The notes below the pieces were generated by a model that was not told the DNA's origin, did no database searches, and saw only the letters and a program-made list of their open reading frames with translations. Positions 9,445-18,130 of a stretch of 64,000 nucleotides of DNA are shown piece after piece. Source of the DNA: Chryseobacterium bernardetii (GTDB taxonomy: Bacteria; Bacteroidota; Bacteroidia; Flavobacteriales; Weeksellaceae); the NCBI RefSeq assembly GCF_003815975.1, contig NZ_CP033932.1, positions 4,755,501-4,819,500 on the forward strand, in the 5' to 3' direction. Positions within the stretch are counted from its first letter, which is position 1. Each line of letters opens with the position of its first letter. A program made the translations under genes and the position numbers.

Positions 9445-9477
9445 AAACGCGCTTCCGAATATTCAGGGAGCGCGTTT
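9445..9477 (+). terminator. terminator after the C1 peptidase
   Basis: A GC-rich hairpin (AAACGCGCTTCC ... GGGAGCGCGTTT) is followed by a T-rich run. It sits between convergent genes and may serve both strands. Confidence 0.65.
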
Positions 9478-9481
9478 ATTT

Positions 9482-9944
9482 TTATTTATCTGGAGATTGT
9501 TTTTGAGTCACATAGAGATAGAAGTCTACCAAAGAATATATTTTAGGTTTGGAACCTTCTTTATAATCAATAACAAGCCATTTATTCTCAGATTTATTTT
9601 TATCAAACACATAGCTTTCATTCGGAAAATCAATGATTTTATAACCAGTATAAATGGCTGCAGGAGTAGCTTCAAATATTTCTGCAGAGTAATAATTAGC
9701 ATCATCAGCAAGAGTATAAAAATTATCCTCTCCCTGCTTTTTTTTAATTTCTTCTAGCTCTTGCTTATCAGGTCCTAACAATAATATTGTTGATTTTGTG
9801 ATGGCCGTATCAACTTTTATTTTCCTCTCTCCTTTTTGAATGGCAGGCTTATTTCCAGCTTTGAAACAGGAAAATATGCCCAACCAATATTGAGAGAAAC
9901 AAAACTGCAAAGTATTTTATAGCTTTAAAAGTAAACATCATCAT
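9482..9944 (-). pseudogene. lipoprotein gene with a one-base frameshift
   Basis: The natural start is ATG at 9942-9944, overlapping the upstream stop (ATGA, 9941-9944). From there the frame gives a typical signal (MMMFTFKAIKYFAVLFLS) but stops soon after position 9879. Dropping one base from the CCC run at 9879-9881 (GGG on the coding strand) joins it to a 130-residue open frame. The join gives a clean lipobox (ILVGIFSC). The body ('TILLLGPDKQELEEIKKKQ' ... 'YLYVTQKQSPDK') matches no family I know. Either the gene is freshly broken or the run length was misread. It pairs with the lipoprotein gene upstream. Confidence 0.65.
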
Positions 9945-10414
9945 TCTCTCCTTACTTCTCTTACCTGATCAGGATTCATGAAATCGTACAACAGTACTTT
10001 TCCTCCATTTCTTTTCAGTATGAAGTAATGGTCTTCACATCCATTTCCGGCATATCTTAATTCGATTTCGTCTTTGTTTCCTGTCATTTTATAAGTTCCT
10101 GTACAGAAAGATGTGTTCCCTTCAACAGTTACTTCATCTTTAAATATGGAAATATCATAACAGCTCACTGACTCCCTGTCATCAGTTCTTACATCCGTTG
10201 CGCAATAGCTGTATACACCTTCCCATTCGGCATTAAGATCCGGTGAAGGAGCCCTTTCTTGTTCTGAAGGTTCTTTTATATATATATTTTCTTTTTCTCT
10301 CTTTTTCTTTTTCGAGATAATCTGATCTGTAATACCGGGTTCTGTTTTCTTTATTTCCTGTTTACAGGACAGCAGGAAGAATGGCATTACAAGTAGTGAA
10401 TGTTTATATGACAT
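9941..10414 (-). CDS. lipoprotein of unknown function
   Basis: This 157-residue protein has a lipoprotein signal (MSYKHSLLVMPFFLLSC, Cys17). A Lys/Glu-rich linker follows, then a compact domain with several Cys ('VYSYCATDV', 'SVSCYDISIF', 'NTSFCTGTYKM', 'GNGCEDHYFIL'). The pattern suggests a beta-barrel-like domain with two disulfides. Its stop overlaps the next gene's start by 4 bp, so the two are translationally coupled. No family is recognised. Confidence 0.7.
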   Translation of the reverse strand: MSYKHSLLVMPFFLLSCKQEIKKTEPGITDQIISKKKKREKENIYIKEPSEQERAPSPDLNAEWEGVYSYCATDVRTDDRESVSCYDISIFKDEVTVEGNTSFCTGTYKMTGNKDEIELRYAGNGCEDHYFILKRNGGKVLLYDFMNPDQVREVRRE

Positions 10415-10521
10415 TATTATTTTTCAGGCTGTTTATTTTGAGAATGAATTGATTTACAAAGAAAGGAAAAACCTATCAATATAAAACCACTTAACTTTAT
10501 TTCATAATTTCTAACAAAGTA

Positions 10522-10551
10522 TTGCGAGATTAATAAAAAATACTACATTTG
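10522..10551 (+). promoter_or_regulatory. Bacteroidota-type promoter of the GG-leader peptide gene
   Basis: TTG (10522-10524), 19 bp, then TACATTTG (10544-10551) matches the TTG/TAnnTTTG consensus. The ATG follows 24 bp downstream. Confidence 0.7.
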
Positions 10552-10575
10552 TAACCTAAAACAAATCACTACAAT

Positions 10576-10731
10576 ATGAAAAACCTTAGAAAATTAGCAA
10601 AATCAGATCTGAAAGGAATTAATGGCGGAAATGCTCCTGAATGTCCAGCAGGAACCCAGGCATGCTATTATACGGGTACAGATGGCTCTCAAAGATGGAG
10701 ATGTATTTCGGAAACTTCAGAGTGTCCTTAA
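10576..10731 (+). CDS. bacteriocin-like peptide with GG leader and four cysteines
   Basis: This 51-residue peptide has leader MKNLRKLAKSDLKGINGG, the double-glycine leader typical of flavobacterial bacteriocin-like peptides. These are cleaved and exported by peptidase-containing ABC transporters. The 33-residue core carries four Cys with spacing C-x6-C-x12-C-x6-C, suggesting two disulfides. A strong consensus promoter precedes it. No maturation or export gene lies nearby, so processing would depend on genes elsewhere. A related core without a working leader follows at 10791. Confidence 0.8.
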   Translation: MKNLRKLAKSDLKGINGGNAPECPAGTQACYYTGTDGSQRWRCISETSECP

Positions 10732-10740
10732 TCTTCACAA

Positions 10741-10892
10741 AATATTACAATCAAACTTGAGAATATTACCTTTAACCAATCTACAAATTCAATGCACCTG
10801 TTTGTGAACCTGGAACAAGAGCTTGCCGTTATAGCGGAGAAAACGGGCAGCCTGCATACTGGAACTGCGTAGCAAAAGAATATCCATGTTGA
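10741..10892 (+). pseudogene. decayed second copy of the four-Cys bacteriocin-like peptide
   Basis: Codons from 10791 to 10892 read NAPVCEPGTRACRY... to a stop. The core is clearly related to the peptide at 10576, with spacing C-x6-C-x13-C-x6-C. The frame is closed by a TAA six codons upstream and has no start. The bases at 10747-10790 still resemble a degraded leader of the first copy, with its ATG lost and several gaps. It looks like a tandem duplicate that lost its leader. Confidence 0.65.
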
Positions 10893-10906
10893 TTTAAGAA
10901 ATACTA

Positions 10907-10944
10907 AAAAGCCGGCTTTCAGAAAATTCTGAAAGCCGGCTTTT
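10907..10944. terminator. strong bidirectional hairpin terminator
   Basis: A perfect inverted repeat (arms AAAAGCCGGCTTTCAGAA and its complement, 18 bp each) is flanked by A and T runs. It ends the peptide transcript on the plus strand and could serve the minus-strand gene from 12150. Confidence 0.8.
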
Positions 10945-11088
10945 AATAAATAGGTGAAAATTAAATATAAAATAAAGTGAATTATGATGATTAATATGAA
11001 TAATAAAATAGTCTATTTTGCTTCGTAAGTCAATAAAATATGCTGTAAAAAATTAACTGTAAAAGCTATTTCTTATTCTGTATTCATA

Positions 11089-12150
11089 TTAAAATAATAC
11101 GCTCATACTTTCTGCTGAAAAGTCTAAAAGAGAAGCTGTATCTCCTTCTTTGATCTTTTTTACCCACTGATAATCCTGCAATATGGCACGTCCCACTGCT
11201 ACAAGGTCAAACTCTTCATTATCCAGTCTTTTAATCAGTTCTGTAAGATCTGTTTTCTCTGTTCCCTGGCCTGCAAAAGCGTTTAAGAAGTCCCCGTTCA
11301 ACCCTACAGAACCTACAGTAATGGTTGGCTGTCCGGTAATTTTCTTGGCCCATCCTGCAAAGTTCAAATCAGAACCTTCAAATTCAGGTTCCCAGAAACG
11401 GCGTTGTGAGCAATGAAAAATATCAACCCCTGCTTCTTTTAATGGCAGTAACCAATCTTCCATTTCGTTTGGAGTAAAAGCCAATCTGGTTTTATAATCC
11501 TGCTGCTTCCACTGAGAAAGGCGAAGGATAATGGTAAATTCCTCTCCCACAGCGGCTCTGATAGTTTTCACTACCTCAACTGCAAAACGGCTCCTTTCCT
11601 TTAGAGTTTTCCCGCCATATTCATCTGTTCTTGTATTGGTTACTTCCCAGAAAAACTGATCAATAAGATAGCCATGTGCTCCATGAATTTCAAGACAGTC
11701 GAAGCCAAGATCTTTTGCTGATTTTGCTGAAGCCGCAAATTGTGCAATTGTATCCTGAATATCTTCAATAGTCATCGTTGAGGCCTTCTCCATAGGTAAT
11801 AACGGATAATCTTCAGACATTCTGGTATCTCCAACATGCCAAATCTGAGGCCCCATTTTACCGCCATTTTGATGTACGGTATCTATTACGTTTTTCCAGC
11901 CTTTTAAAGCTTCTGTTCCATAAAAATCCGGGATATTCTGCATATTCTTTGATCCTGGTCTGTTGATAACGGTACCTTCTGAAAGGATCAGTCCCACTTC
12001 TGAAGCTGCTCTTCTTCCATAATAGTCAGCTATTTTCTGAGTTGGAACTCCATTGTCAGATTGTGCTCTGGTCATCGGAGCCATTACAATCCTGTTCTTT
12101 AGCTGTAAATTTTTATAATGAAACGGTTTAAATAATGATGATGTATTCAT
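11089..12150 (-). CDS. alkene reductase, old yellow enzyme family (FMN)
   Basis: This 353-residue TIM-barrel FMN reductase shows 'LFKPFHYKNLQLKNRIVMAPMTRA' at the start. The substrate pair lies in 'EIHGAHGYLIDQFF', followed by 'NTRTDEYGG'. A C-terminal FMN-phosphate site reads 'DLVAVGRAILQD'. It reduces activated C=C bonds of electrophiles such as enones, quinones or nitro compounds with NAD(P)H. It is divergent from an HxlR regulator with an N-terminal Cys (12273), the usual arrangement for electrophile-induced expression. Repeated GTAAC half-sites fill the shared promoter region. Confidence 0.92.
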   Translation of the reverse strand: MNTSSLFKPFHYKNLQLKNRIVMAPMTRAQSDNGVPTQKIADYYGRRAASEVGLILSEGTVINRPGSKNMQNIPDFYGTEALKGWKNVIDTVHQNGGKMGPQIWHVGDTRMSEDYPLLPMEKASTMTIEDIQDTIAQFAASAKSAKDLGFDCLEIHGAHGYLIDQFFWEVTNTRTDEYGGKTLKERSRFAVEVVKTIRAAVGEEFTIILRLSQWKQQDYKTRLAFTPNEMEDWLLPLKEAGVDIFHCSQRRFWEPEFEGSDLNFAGWAKKITGQPTITVGSVGLNGDFLNAFAGQGTEKTDLTELIKRLDNEEFDLVAVGRAILQDYQWVKKIKEGDTASLLDFSAESMSVLF

Positions 12151-12173
12151 ATTTAAAATCTTGTTTTATAATT

Positions 12174-12270
12174 GTTACACAAAGTAACTAATAATAGTTC
12201 ATTTTTGTATCTTTTATTAAAAAAATAGTGGTAACTTCGCAGTAACTTACATTAGTAACATTAAAGTAAC
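12174..12270. promoter_or_regulatory. divergent control region with GTTAC/GTAAC operators
   Basis: A perfect inverted repeat GTTAC-acaaa-GTAAC at 12174-12188 overlaps the probable -7 of the old yellow enzyme gene. Four more GTAAC half-sites (12231, 12242, 12255, 12266) run up to 2 bp before the regulator's ATG at 11- to 13-bp spacing. This is likely the HxlR regulator's binding region. Confidence 0.55.
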
Positions 12271-12272
12271 GT

Positions 12273-12656
12273 ATGAAAAAGAACGAATTAATGCAATACA
12301 GCTGTCCTTTGGGTAAAGCCATGGCTGCCCTGGGAAGCAAATGGAAACCGATTATTGTATTGGTGATTAAAGACCGAAAATTACGTTTTGGAGAGCTTGC
12401 CGTACGCATTAATGTCATCTCCAGAAAGGTATTAACTGATCAGTTACGGGAAATGGAAACCGATGGCTTAGTGATCCGTGAAGAGTTTAAAGAACTTCCT
12501 CCAAGAGTGGAATACTCGCTTACAGAGAAAGGATTGGCTCTGTTACCTATTTTATATCTGCTGGAAGAATGGGAAGCCAAATACCAGGTGAAAGGACAAT
12601 ATTCTGAGGAATGCAATGAATTGAAAAAAGAAAAGAAAAAAGCTGCGAAAGTCTAG
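12273..12656 (+). CDS. HxlR-family transcriptional regulator
   Basis: This 127-residue winged-helix protein has the HxlR core: 'CPLGKAMAALGSKWKPIIVLVI', 'LRFGELAVRINVISRKVLTDQLREMETDGLVIRE' and 'PPRVEYSLTEKG'. Cys11 in YSCPLGK sits where redox-sensing members (YodB-like) carry their reactive thiol. Only 2 bp separate the last GTAAC half-site from the first ATG, so translation may begin at Met7 (12291). It probably represses the divergent old yellow enzyme gene until an electrophile modifies the Cys. Confidence 0.88.
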   Translation: MKKNELMQYSCPLGKAMAALGSKWKPIIVLVIKDRKLRFGELAVRINVISRKVLTDQLREMETDGLVIREEFKELPPRVEYSLTEKGLALLPILYLLEEWEAKYQVKGQYSEECNELKKEKKKAAKV

Positions 12657-12668
12657 TTTATTCATTTC

Positions 12669-13466
12669 TTACTCAAAACTGACTCTAAAATTATTTTCAA
12701 CTCTTGTTAGAGTATTTTTATATTTTCCGGGCTTCCATTGAGAATAATCAGTCAAGATTTTATTTTTTGCAAGATTCTCAAGTTCATTCCTGTATTTTTC
12801 ATTCACCTTAAAACCACTTACCCAGTTTTTATTCTTTACATTACTGATAGTTCCATCTTTCTCAACAATAAAACTGATATCCATGAAAGGGTAAATATCT
12901 AATTCATGTTTTAATGGCAATCCTGTCCAAATGTTCAGATTATCCTCCTTTTTTACAAACTTGTTTCCTTGTATCAAATATGGTTGATCTTCTTCTGCCA
13001 AATCATAAACGCTTAAGATTTTTGTTCCGGTCTTAATCTTCTGAATCATCAATTCTTCAGCTTCATGTTCAATTTTCCGACGAAAATCTTTTCCGTGAAT
13101 TTGCTCCATTTTCAAATCAATCATGGCTTTATAACATCCTTTAGTCTGTCCTTCAATCACAACACAGCTATAATTAGTATTTATGACTTTAATCTTTTGT
13201 TTGTCCGTATATTCCAATATTTCTTTTTGATAAGGAAAGTCCCTGCAGCCAAAGCATGAAGTGGATACATAAATATTTTTATATTGCTCCAAATCTTTTT
13301 CTGCCTGCCGAATATCATCTTTACACATCCGATCATCCTTCCGTGGATTTTTAACATAGCTACGCAGAAATTCCCCGGGGCCTGGCGGCTGCTCATCCGC
13401 TGGTTTTGCCTTATCCTTACAGTCCAGTAATAATAAAAGGAAAAATAAGTAATAGATGGTTTTCAT
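12669..13466 (-). CDS. lipoprotein with TonB-C-like terminal domain
   Basis: I start at the inner Met (13466), giving a lipoprotein signal MKTIYYLFFLLLLLDC. The longer frame has no signal. After a Pro-rich linker come several Cys (CKDDIRQAEK, STSCFGCRDF). The C-terminal half ('DISFIVEKDGTISNVKNKN') resembles the TonB C-terminal/energy-transducer fold found in many Bacteroidota envelope proteins. It probably faces the periplasm. It is convergent with the HxlR gene, 12 bp apart. Confidence 0.65.
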   Translation of the reverse strand: MKTIYYLFFLLLLLDCKDKAKPADEQPPGPGEFLRSYVKNPRKDDRMCKDDIRQAEKDLEQYKNIYVSTSCFGCRDFPYQKEILEYTDKQKIKVINTNYSCVVIEGQTKGCYKAMIDLKMEQIHGKDFRRKIEHEAEELMIQKIKTGTKILSVYDLAEEDQPYLIQGNKFVKKEDNLNIWTGLPLKHELDIYPFMDISFIVEKDGTISNVKNKNWVSGFKVNEKYRNELENLAKNKILTDYSQWKPGKYKNTLTRVENNFRVSFE

Positions 13467-13613
13467 GGTAGTTTTGGTATGCATGGCTTCAAATATACAA
13501 ATTACAGTTCTGATATTTTCACCAATCACTTTCTAAAAAGTAAGTAACTCACGAAAAGGTAAGCCTATAGTTTCTTCATTATTTCTGACTCAAATTTGCA
13601 AAAAAATTTCATT

Positions 13614-14030
13614 ATGAATTACAAAGAAACTGCAAAGGAAACTATTGGTAATCTGTATAAAGCACACACCAGCATCCGAAAATCCGGTATTGATGAAAAA
13701 CTGATTGCATTAGCAGAGTTACGGGTTTCTCAAATTAATGGCTGTGCTTACTGCTGCAGTTATCATGCTAAAGAACTGCTTAATTTTGGCTTTGAACAGG
13801 ATACTGTTAACCAATTACCCGGCTGGCAACATACCACGGCATTTGATACAAGGCAGAAACTTGTTTTAGAATGGGCAGAAGCCATCACTTATAATAATTA
13901 TGTCTGGCAACAAATCAAAGAAAAATTACAACAGCATTTCACAGAGAGAGAAATTGTAGAATTAACTTCAAGTATTACTTTGATGAGTACTTTGAATAAA
14001 CTACGGATTACTTTAGCTAAACAAGATTAA
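13614..14030 (+). CDS. carboxymuconolactone decarboxylase/AhpD-like protein
   Basis: The protein contains the AhpD signature 'AELRVSQINGCAYCCSYHAKELL', with CxxC and the following His as the proton-relay and thiol set. From the inner ATG it is 138 residues, usual for the family. It likely acts as a thiol-disulfide alkylhydroperoxidase. It is monocistronic, with a terminator at 14036-14060. I chose MNYKETAKET as start because the longer frame adds only MQKNFI with no better site. Confidence 0.88.
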   Translation: MNYKETAKETIGNLYKAHTSIRKSGIDEKLIALAELRVSQINGCAYCCSYHAKELLNFGFEQDTVNQLPGWQHTTAFDTRQKLVLEWAEAITYNNYVWQQIKEKLQQHFTEREIVELTSSITLMSTLNKLRITLAKQD

Positions 14031-14035
14031 CAGTA

Positions 14036-14060
14036 AAAGGTTGCCTTATGGGCAACCTTT
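14036..14060 (+). terminator. terminator after the AhpD-like gene
   Basis: AAAGGTTGCC-ttatg-GGCAACCTTT is a perfect 10-bp stem starting 6 bp after the stop. It sits between convergent genes. Confidence 0.7.
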
Positions 14061-14075
14061 CATCATGTCTATAAA

Positions 14076-14927
14076 TTATTCCAGCTCTATCGGATTTAAA
14101 TATTTCCTGATAAGATCCAATTCTCTCTGCCTTTGATTAATCTTTTCCTGACCTCCTAATATGGTCGTTCCGGAATTTGCCAGTACACCTGCTATATTTT
14201 CATAACTGGCTTTTAGTGCCTGCTGAAATTTTGGCTGGGTAGTTTCAATAGCTTCAGTATAACGGCTTTTCTTTATATTAATTGATTTCCCTTCCAATTG
14301 TGAAGTCGGGACAGATTTTATCAGTTCAAAATCATACTCATTTTTTTGATCTATCATTTTGATAATTAATCCCGGTAGCCCGCTGAATTTATAAGGACCA
14401 TAAGGCAATGGGATTTCGGTGGAATACCAAGCAGTCCAGTTTCTTCCTTTATAGGTAACTGTCGCTTTTTTGCAGTTCATCGTATTGATTACTTTTGTTT
14501 CATCTATAAGTTTCCAGCTTCCTATAACCGGCTCTTTATAAGTAAGTACCGACATCCCAACTGGTTGAAAGTATTGTATATTTTCATTGGATTGTATAAT
14601 TGTATATTGAAATTTTGTTTTAGGCAATGATGTCCCATTTTTAAAACTCATAACTATACTTCCATCTGCATTCTTGGTAGATACAATAGAGTTTGCCATC
14701 ACTGTATCTTTTTTAAGGGATTGAGTACTTGCAAAAAATGCACGGTTTTCACCTATGTACAATGAAAAAAGTTCTTCGTGTATATAGTCGGGGGTCTGTG
14801 TATTTAGTTTAGCTTTTAGAAGATAGGTAAAGTTCCCATATAAAATCTCTTTTTTATCTGATTGAGCATAAAATAAAACACTTAAAAATAAAAGTGATAA
14901 TTGAAGTAGTTTTTTGTTGTAATTCAT
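14076..14927 (-). CDS. GLPGLI family secreted protein
   Basis: This protein has the namesake motif 'FSGLPGLIIKM' near residue 180. Other family features are 'YKEPVIGSWKLIDETKVINTMNCKKATVTYKGRNWTAWYS' (read in parts) and a signal peptide (MNYNKKLLQLSLLFLSVLFYAQ) from the inner Met at 14927. GLPGLI proteins are Bacteroidota-specific and extracytoplasmic, with unknown function. They often sit near TonB receptors, but none is beside this copy. Confidence 0.88.
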   Translation of the reverse strand: MNYNKKLLQLSLLFLSVLFYAQSDKKEILYGNFTYLLKAKLNTQTPDYIHEELFSLYIGENRAFFASTQSLKKDTVMANSIVSTKNADGSIVMSFKNGTSLPKTKFQYTIIQSNENIQYFQPVGMSVLTYKEPVIGSWKLIDETKVINTMNCKKATVTYKGRNWTAWYSTEIPLPYGPYKFSGLPGLIIKMIDQKNEYDFELIKSVPTSQLEGKSINIKKSRYTEAIETTQPKFQQALKASYENIAGVLANSGTTILGGQEKINQRQRELDLIRKYLNPIELE

Positions 14928-14998
14928 GGATAGCATTTTCAGTATAAAAATGCACATATTTTTATAATTATAAAAACAAAGTTGAATAATTATCTACA

Positions 14999-15038
14999 AA
15001 CAAAGCGGGCTTTCAGAAATCTGAAAGCCCGCTTTGTT
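14999..15038. terminator. 19-bp hairpin terminator
   Basis: The perfect inverted repeat has arms around AAGCGGGCTTTCAGA and TCTGAAAGCCCGCTT, with a two-base centre, between two minus-strand genes. It terminates the E1 gene. Its core matches the hairpin at 10907-10944. Confidence 0.75.
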
Positions 15039-15052
15039 ATTATTAATCCCAA

Positions 15053-17485
15053 TTAGAATATCGCAGGATATTTCTGAGGATTGGTTTCATTAAATAGAGC
15101 GTAGATCTTTTCTACCATATCGTCTGCAGACGGTTTACTGAAATAGTCTCCATCACTTGCATACGCAGGTCTGTGATTGTTAGCAGAGATCGTTAATGGA
15201 TCTGAATCCAGGTATCTGAATGCTTTTTGCTTCTCCAGGATCTGCTGTAGGATAAATCCTGTTGTTCCACCTTCCACATCTTCGTCAATTACTACTAATC
15301 TGTTTGTTTTTTTAACGCTTTCGGCAATTTCGTGAGATAGATCGAAAGGAATTAATGACTGGATATCAATAACTTCTGCAGAAATACCCAATTTTTCCAG
15401 CTCATTTGCAGCTTCTGTTACAATTCTCCATGTAGAGCCATAAGTTACCAAAGTAACATCTTTTCCTTCTTTTGTAACTTCAATTTTACCTACAGGAACA
15501 GTAAATTCACCTAAATTATCAGGCTGCTTCTCTTTTAATCTGTATCCATTCAGGCATTCTACAATAATGGCAGGTTCATCAGCCTGAAGCATGGTATTAT
15601 AGAAACCGGCAGCTTTCGTAAGGTTTCTTGGCACCAATACAAGGATTCCTTTTGAAAGGTTAAGAATACCTGCCATTGGAGAACCTGAATGCCAGATCCC
15701 TTCTAATCTGTGACCTCTTGTTCTGATGATTAATGGAGCTTTCTGACCACCTTTGGTTCTGTAATGTACAGTTGCCAGATCATCGCTCATTCCCTGTAAG
15801 CAATAAAGAACATAATCTAAATACTGAATTTCAGCAATTGGTCTTAAACCTCTCATCGCCATACCAATTCCCTGTCCAAGGATCGTTGCTTCACGAATTC
15901 CTGTATCAGCAATACGCAATGCTCCGTACTTCTCCTGCATTCCTTCTAACCCCTGGTTTACGTCACCTATATTTCCGGTATCTTCTCCAAAGATTAATGT
16001 TTCAGGATATTTTTCAAAGATTTTATCAAAGTTATTTCTGATCACCACTCTTCCGTCTACATCTTCAGAACTGTCTGAGTAAATAGGCTTGATTTCTTTA
16101 ATGTTTTCAGCCTTCCATTCAGATTCGGAATATAAGTGAGATGAATAGTTGTCTTTTTCAATTTCAGCTGCCTCATTGTATTTCTGGATTAACTGATTTC
16201 TTTCTGAAGAATTAGTACCTCTCGTCGCCAATAAAGCTTTTCTTGCTAAGTGGAATACATCTTTCTTAGCTTTTGAAACCAACTTATTGAAATGGGTAAG
16301 CGCTGCTTCTACTTCAGTATTCTGACCTTTAAGGTTTTCTACTAAAGGAACAATAGACTGTATCAGTTCTTTAATAGCGGTCTGGTAATTATCCCATGCT
16401 GCTTTCTGCCCTGCTTTAGCTGTTCTTTTAGCTTCTTCATCAATGGCATCCAATTCTTCAGCAGTAGCAATTATTTCTTCTTTTCCGTCAATTTCGATAG
16501 AATAATTGATGATCCATTCCTTGAATTTCACTAACCCGTCAAACTCAGCTTCCCAGGCTAAACGTGTTTCGTTTTTATATCTTTCGTGCGATCCGGATGT
16601 AGAATGCCCCTGAGGCTGAGTAACATCCACTACATGCACTACTACAGGAACGCTTTCTGTTCTTGCAAAATGTTCTGCTTTAGCGTAAGCATCCAATAAT
16701 GCAGGATAATCCCAAGCTCTTACCTGAATGATCTCACAGCCTTGTTTCTCTCCTTCTTTTCTCTGGAAACCGCTTAGCATTTCGCTGATGTCCGCTTTTG
16801 CCCTCTGATTTTTAGTAGGAACAGAAATTCCGTATCCGTCATCCCAGATTGAAACGATCATGGGAACCTGAAGCGCACAGGCAGCATTCAATGTTTCCCA
16901 GAAATGACCTTCTGCTGTAGAGGCATCCCCAATAGTTCCGAAAGCAACTTCATTTCCTTCTCTTGAAAACTTTTCAGAACCTTCAAACTTTACACTTTTA
17001 TATATAGTAGAAGCCTGAGCTAATCCTAATAATCTTGGCATCTGCCCTGCTGTAGGAGAGATATCGGAAGAGATATTTTTCTGTGCTGTTAAATCTTTCC
17101 AGCTTCCGTCTTCATTTAAACTTCTTGTTGCAAAGTGCCCGTTCATTTGTCTTCCAGCTGAAGCCGGCTCTCTCTCCACGCTTGTATCAGCATACATCTG
17201 AGCAAAAAAACTTTCAACCGTTAAGGCATTAATTGCCAATGCAAAGGTCTGATCTCTGTAGTATCCGGAACGGAAGTCTCCATTTCTGAAAACCTTCGCC
17301 ATTGCAAGCTGAGGAAGTTCCTTACCATCCCCAAAAATTCCGAATTTAGCTTTTCCGGTAAGTACTTCTCTTCTTCCGAGATAAGACATTTCACGGGAAA
17401 TCCTTCCTAATTTATAGTCTTCAAGTATCTGATTTTTAAAATCTTGAAAGGATATTTGCTGTGTTTCAATATAAGTTGTCTGCAT
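15053..17485 (-). CDS. 2-oxoacid dehydrogenase E1 component, fused alpha and beta subunits
   Basis: This is a single chain of about 810 residues. The N-terminal half is E1 alpha, with a thiamine-diphosphate region in 'GDASTAEGHFWETLNAAC' and 'HVVDVTQPQGHSTSGSHERY'. The C-terminal half is E1 beta: 'ETLIFGEDTGNIGDVNQGLEGMQ', 'RIADTGIREATILGQGIGMAMRG' and 'VIDIQSLIPFDL'. It would decarboxylate pyruvate or a branched-chain 2-oxoacid and pass the acyl group to E2 lipoamide; sequence alone does not settle the substrate. The fusion is typical of flavobacteria. I chose MQTTYIETQQISFQDF as start because the longer frame adds an atypical hydrophobic leader. Confidence 0.9.
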   Translation of the reverse strand: MQTTYIETQQISFQDFKNQILEDYKLGRISREMSYLGRREVLTGKAKFGIFGDGKELPQLAMAKVFRNGDFRSGYYRDQTFALAINALTVESFFAQMYADTSVEREPASAGRQMNGHFATRSLNEDGSWKDLTAQKNISSDISPTAGQMPRLLGLAQASTIYKSVKFEGSEKFSREGNEVAFGTIGDASTAEGHFWETLNAACALQVPMIVSIWDDGYGISVPTKNQRAKADISEMLSGFQRKEGEKQGCEIIQVRAWDYPALLDAYAKAEHFARTESVPVVVHVVDVTQPQGHSTSGSHERYKNETRLAWEAEFDGLVKFKEWIINYSIEIDGKEEIIATAEELDAIDEEAKRTAKAGQKAAWDNYQTAIKELIQSIVPLVENLKGQNTEVEAALTHFNKLVSKAKKDVFHLARKALLATRGTNSSERNQLIQKYNEAAEIEKDNYSSHLYSESEWKAENIKEIKPIYSDSSEDVDGRVVIRNNFDKIFEKYPETLIFGEDTGNIGDVNQGLEGMQEKYGALRIADTGIREATILGQGIGMAMRGLRPIAEIQYLDYVLYCLQGMSDDLATVHYRTKGGQKAPLIIRTRGHRLEGIWHSGSPMAGILNLSKGILVLVPRNLTKAAGFYNTMLQADEPAIIVECLNGYRLKEKQPDNLGEFTVPVGKIEVTKEGKDVTLVTYGSTWRIVTEAANELEKLGISAEVIDIQSLIPFDLSHEIAESVKKTNRLVVIDEDVEGGTTGFILQQILEKQKAFRYLDSDPLTISANNHRPAYASDGDYFSKPSADDMVEKIYALFNETNPQKYPAIF

Positions 17486-17621
17486 AGCTAAGTAAAAAAG
17501 TTTTTGTTCTTCAAGTATTTTGCTAATATACACTTTTTAAATTAATTTTAATTTTTAATAATCTTTTTTAAAAATTTGATAATAAAAAAAATTGTGCTTT
17601 ATTTTGAAAAAATTTGTAAAG

Positions 17622-17915
17622 ATGGAAAAAAAGTCACCTCATATCCTGAATGCATCCAGCAATCTTTTGGGATTTTCATTGATTATTATCACCTCTCTGA
17701 AAATCGCTAAGATCAGTCACAATACGTATTTGGATGAATTTGCAGGGCTTGCCTGTCTCCTTTTTGCATGCAGTTGTTTCTTTTCCTTTCTGGCTATCAG
17801 AACAGAAGATAAAAAGCGGGAATACACATATGAGAACATTGCGGATTATTTATTTTTAATTGCTTTATTTTGTATAGTTCTGGCCGTTATTATTGTAACT
17901 CTGAAAATAATTTAA
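17622..17915 (+). CDS. small integral membrane protein
   Basis: This protein of about 97 residues has three predicted membrane helices ('LLGFSLIIITSLKIA', 'FAGLACLLFACSCFFSFLAI', 'YLFLIALFCIVLAVIIVTL'). The start at 17622 (MEKKSPHILNASSN) is preferred over an upstream Met in another hydrophobic stretch. There is no catalytic motif and no known family. It is divergent from the E1 gene. Confidence 0.7.
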   Translation: MEKKSPHILNASSNLLGFSLIIITSLKIAKISHNTYLDEFAGLACLLFACSCFFSFLAIRTEDKKREYTYENIADYLFLIALFCIVLAVIIVTLKII

Positions 17916-18047
17916 TTTAAAATTTTCGCTCAATTGTATAATCCTGAATAATATATAAGGATGTCCCGGCATCGAAATCCGGGAATTCAGAGTATCTTAA
18001 TTCTTCTTTTTTAACTGAACTAATATCAGATTTCTAAATAAAAAGAG

Positions 18048-18100
18048 AGAGTGTTCTGTATACAATTTCAGTTTCCCGAAAAACATATACAAAACACTCT
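18048..18100. terminator. long imperfect hairpin terminator
   Basis: The arms 18048-18062 and 18086-18100 pair over 14 of 15 positions (AGAGTGTTCTGTATA with TATACAAAACACTCT). On the minus strand the hairpin leads into a T run (CTCTCTTTTTATTT). It ends the transcript of 18131-18925. Confidence 0.65.
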
Positions 18101-18130
18101 GTTGTTTTTAATTGTACTGTAAAGATGGAA

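Noticed and set aside
10622..10807. 61-residue frame across the two bacteriocin-like copies
   Set aside because: It is out of frame with both four-Cys cores, which are the conserved signal.
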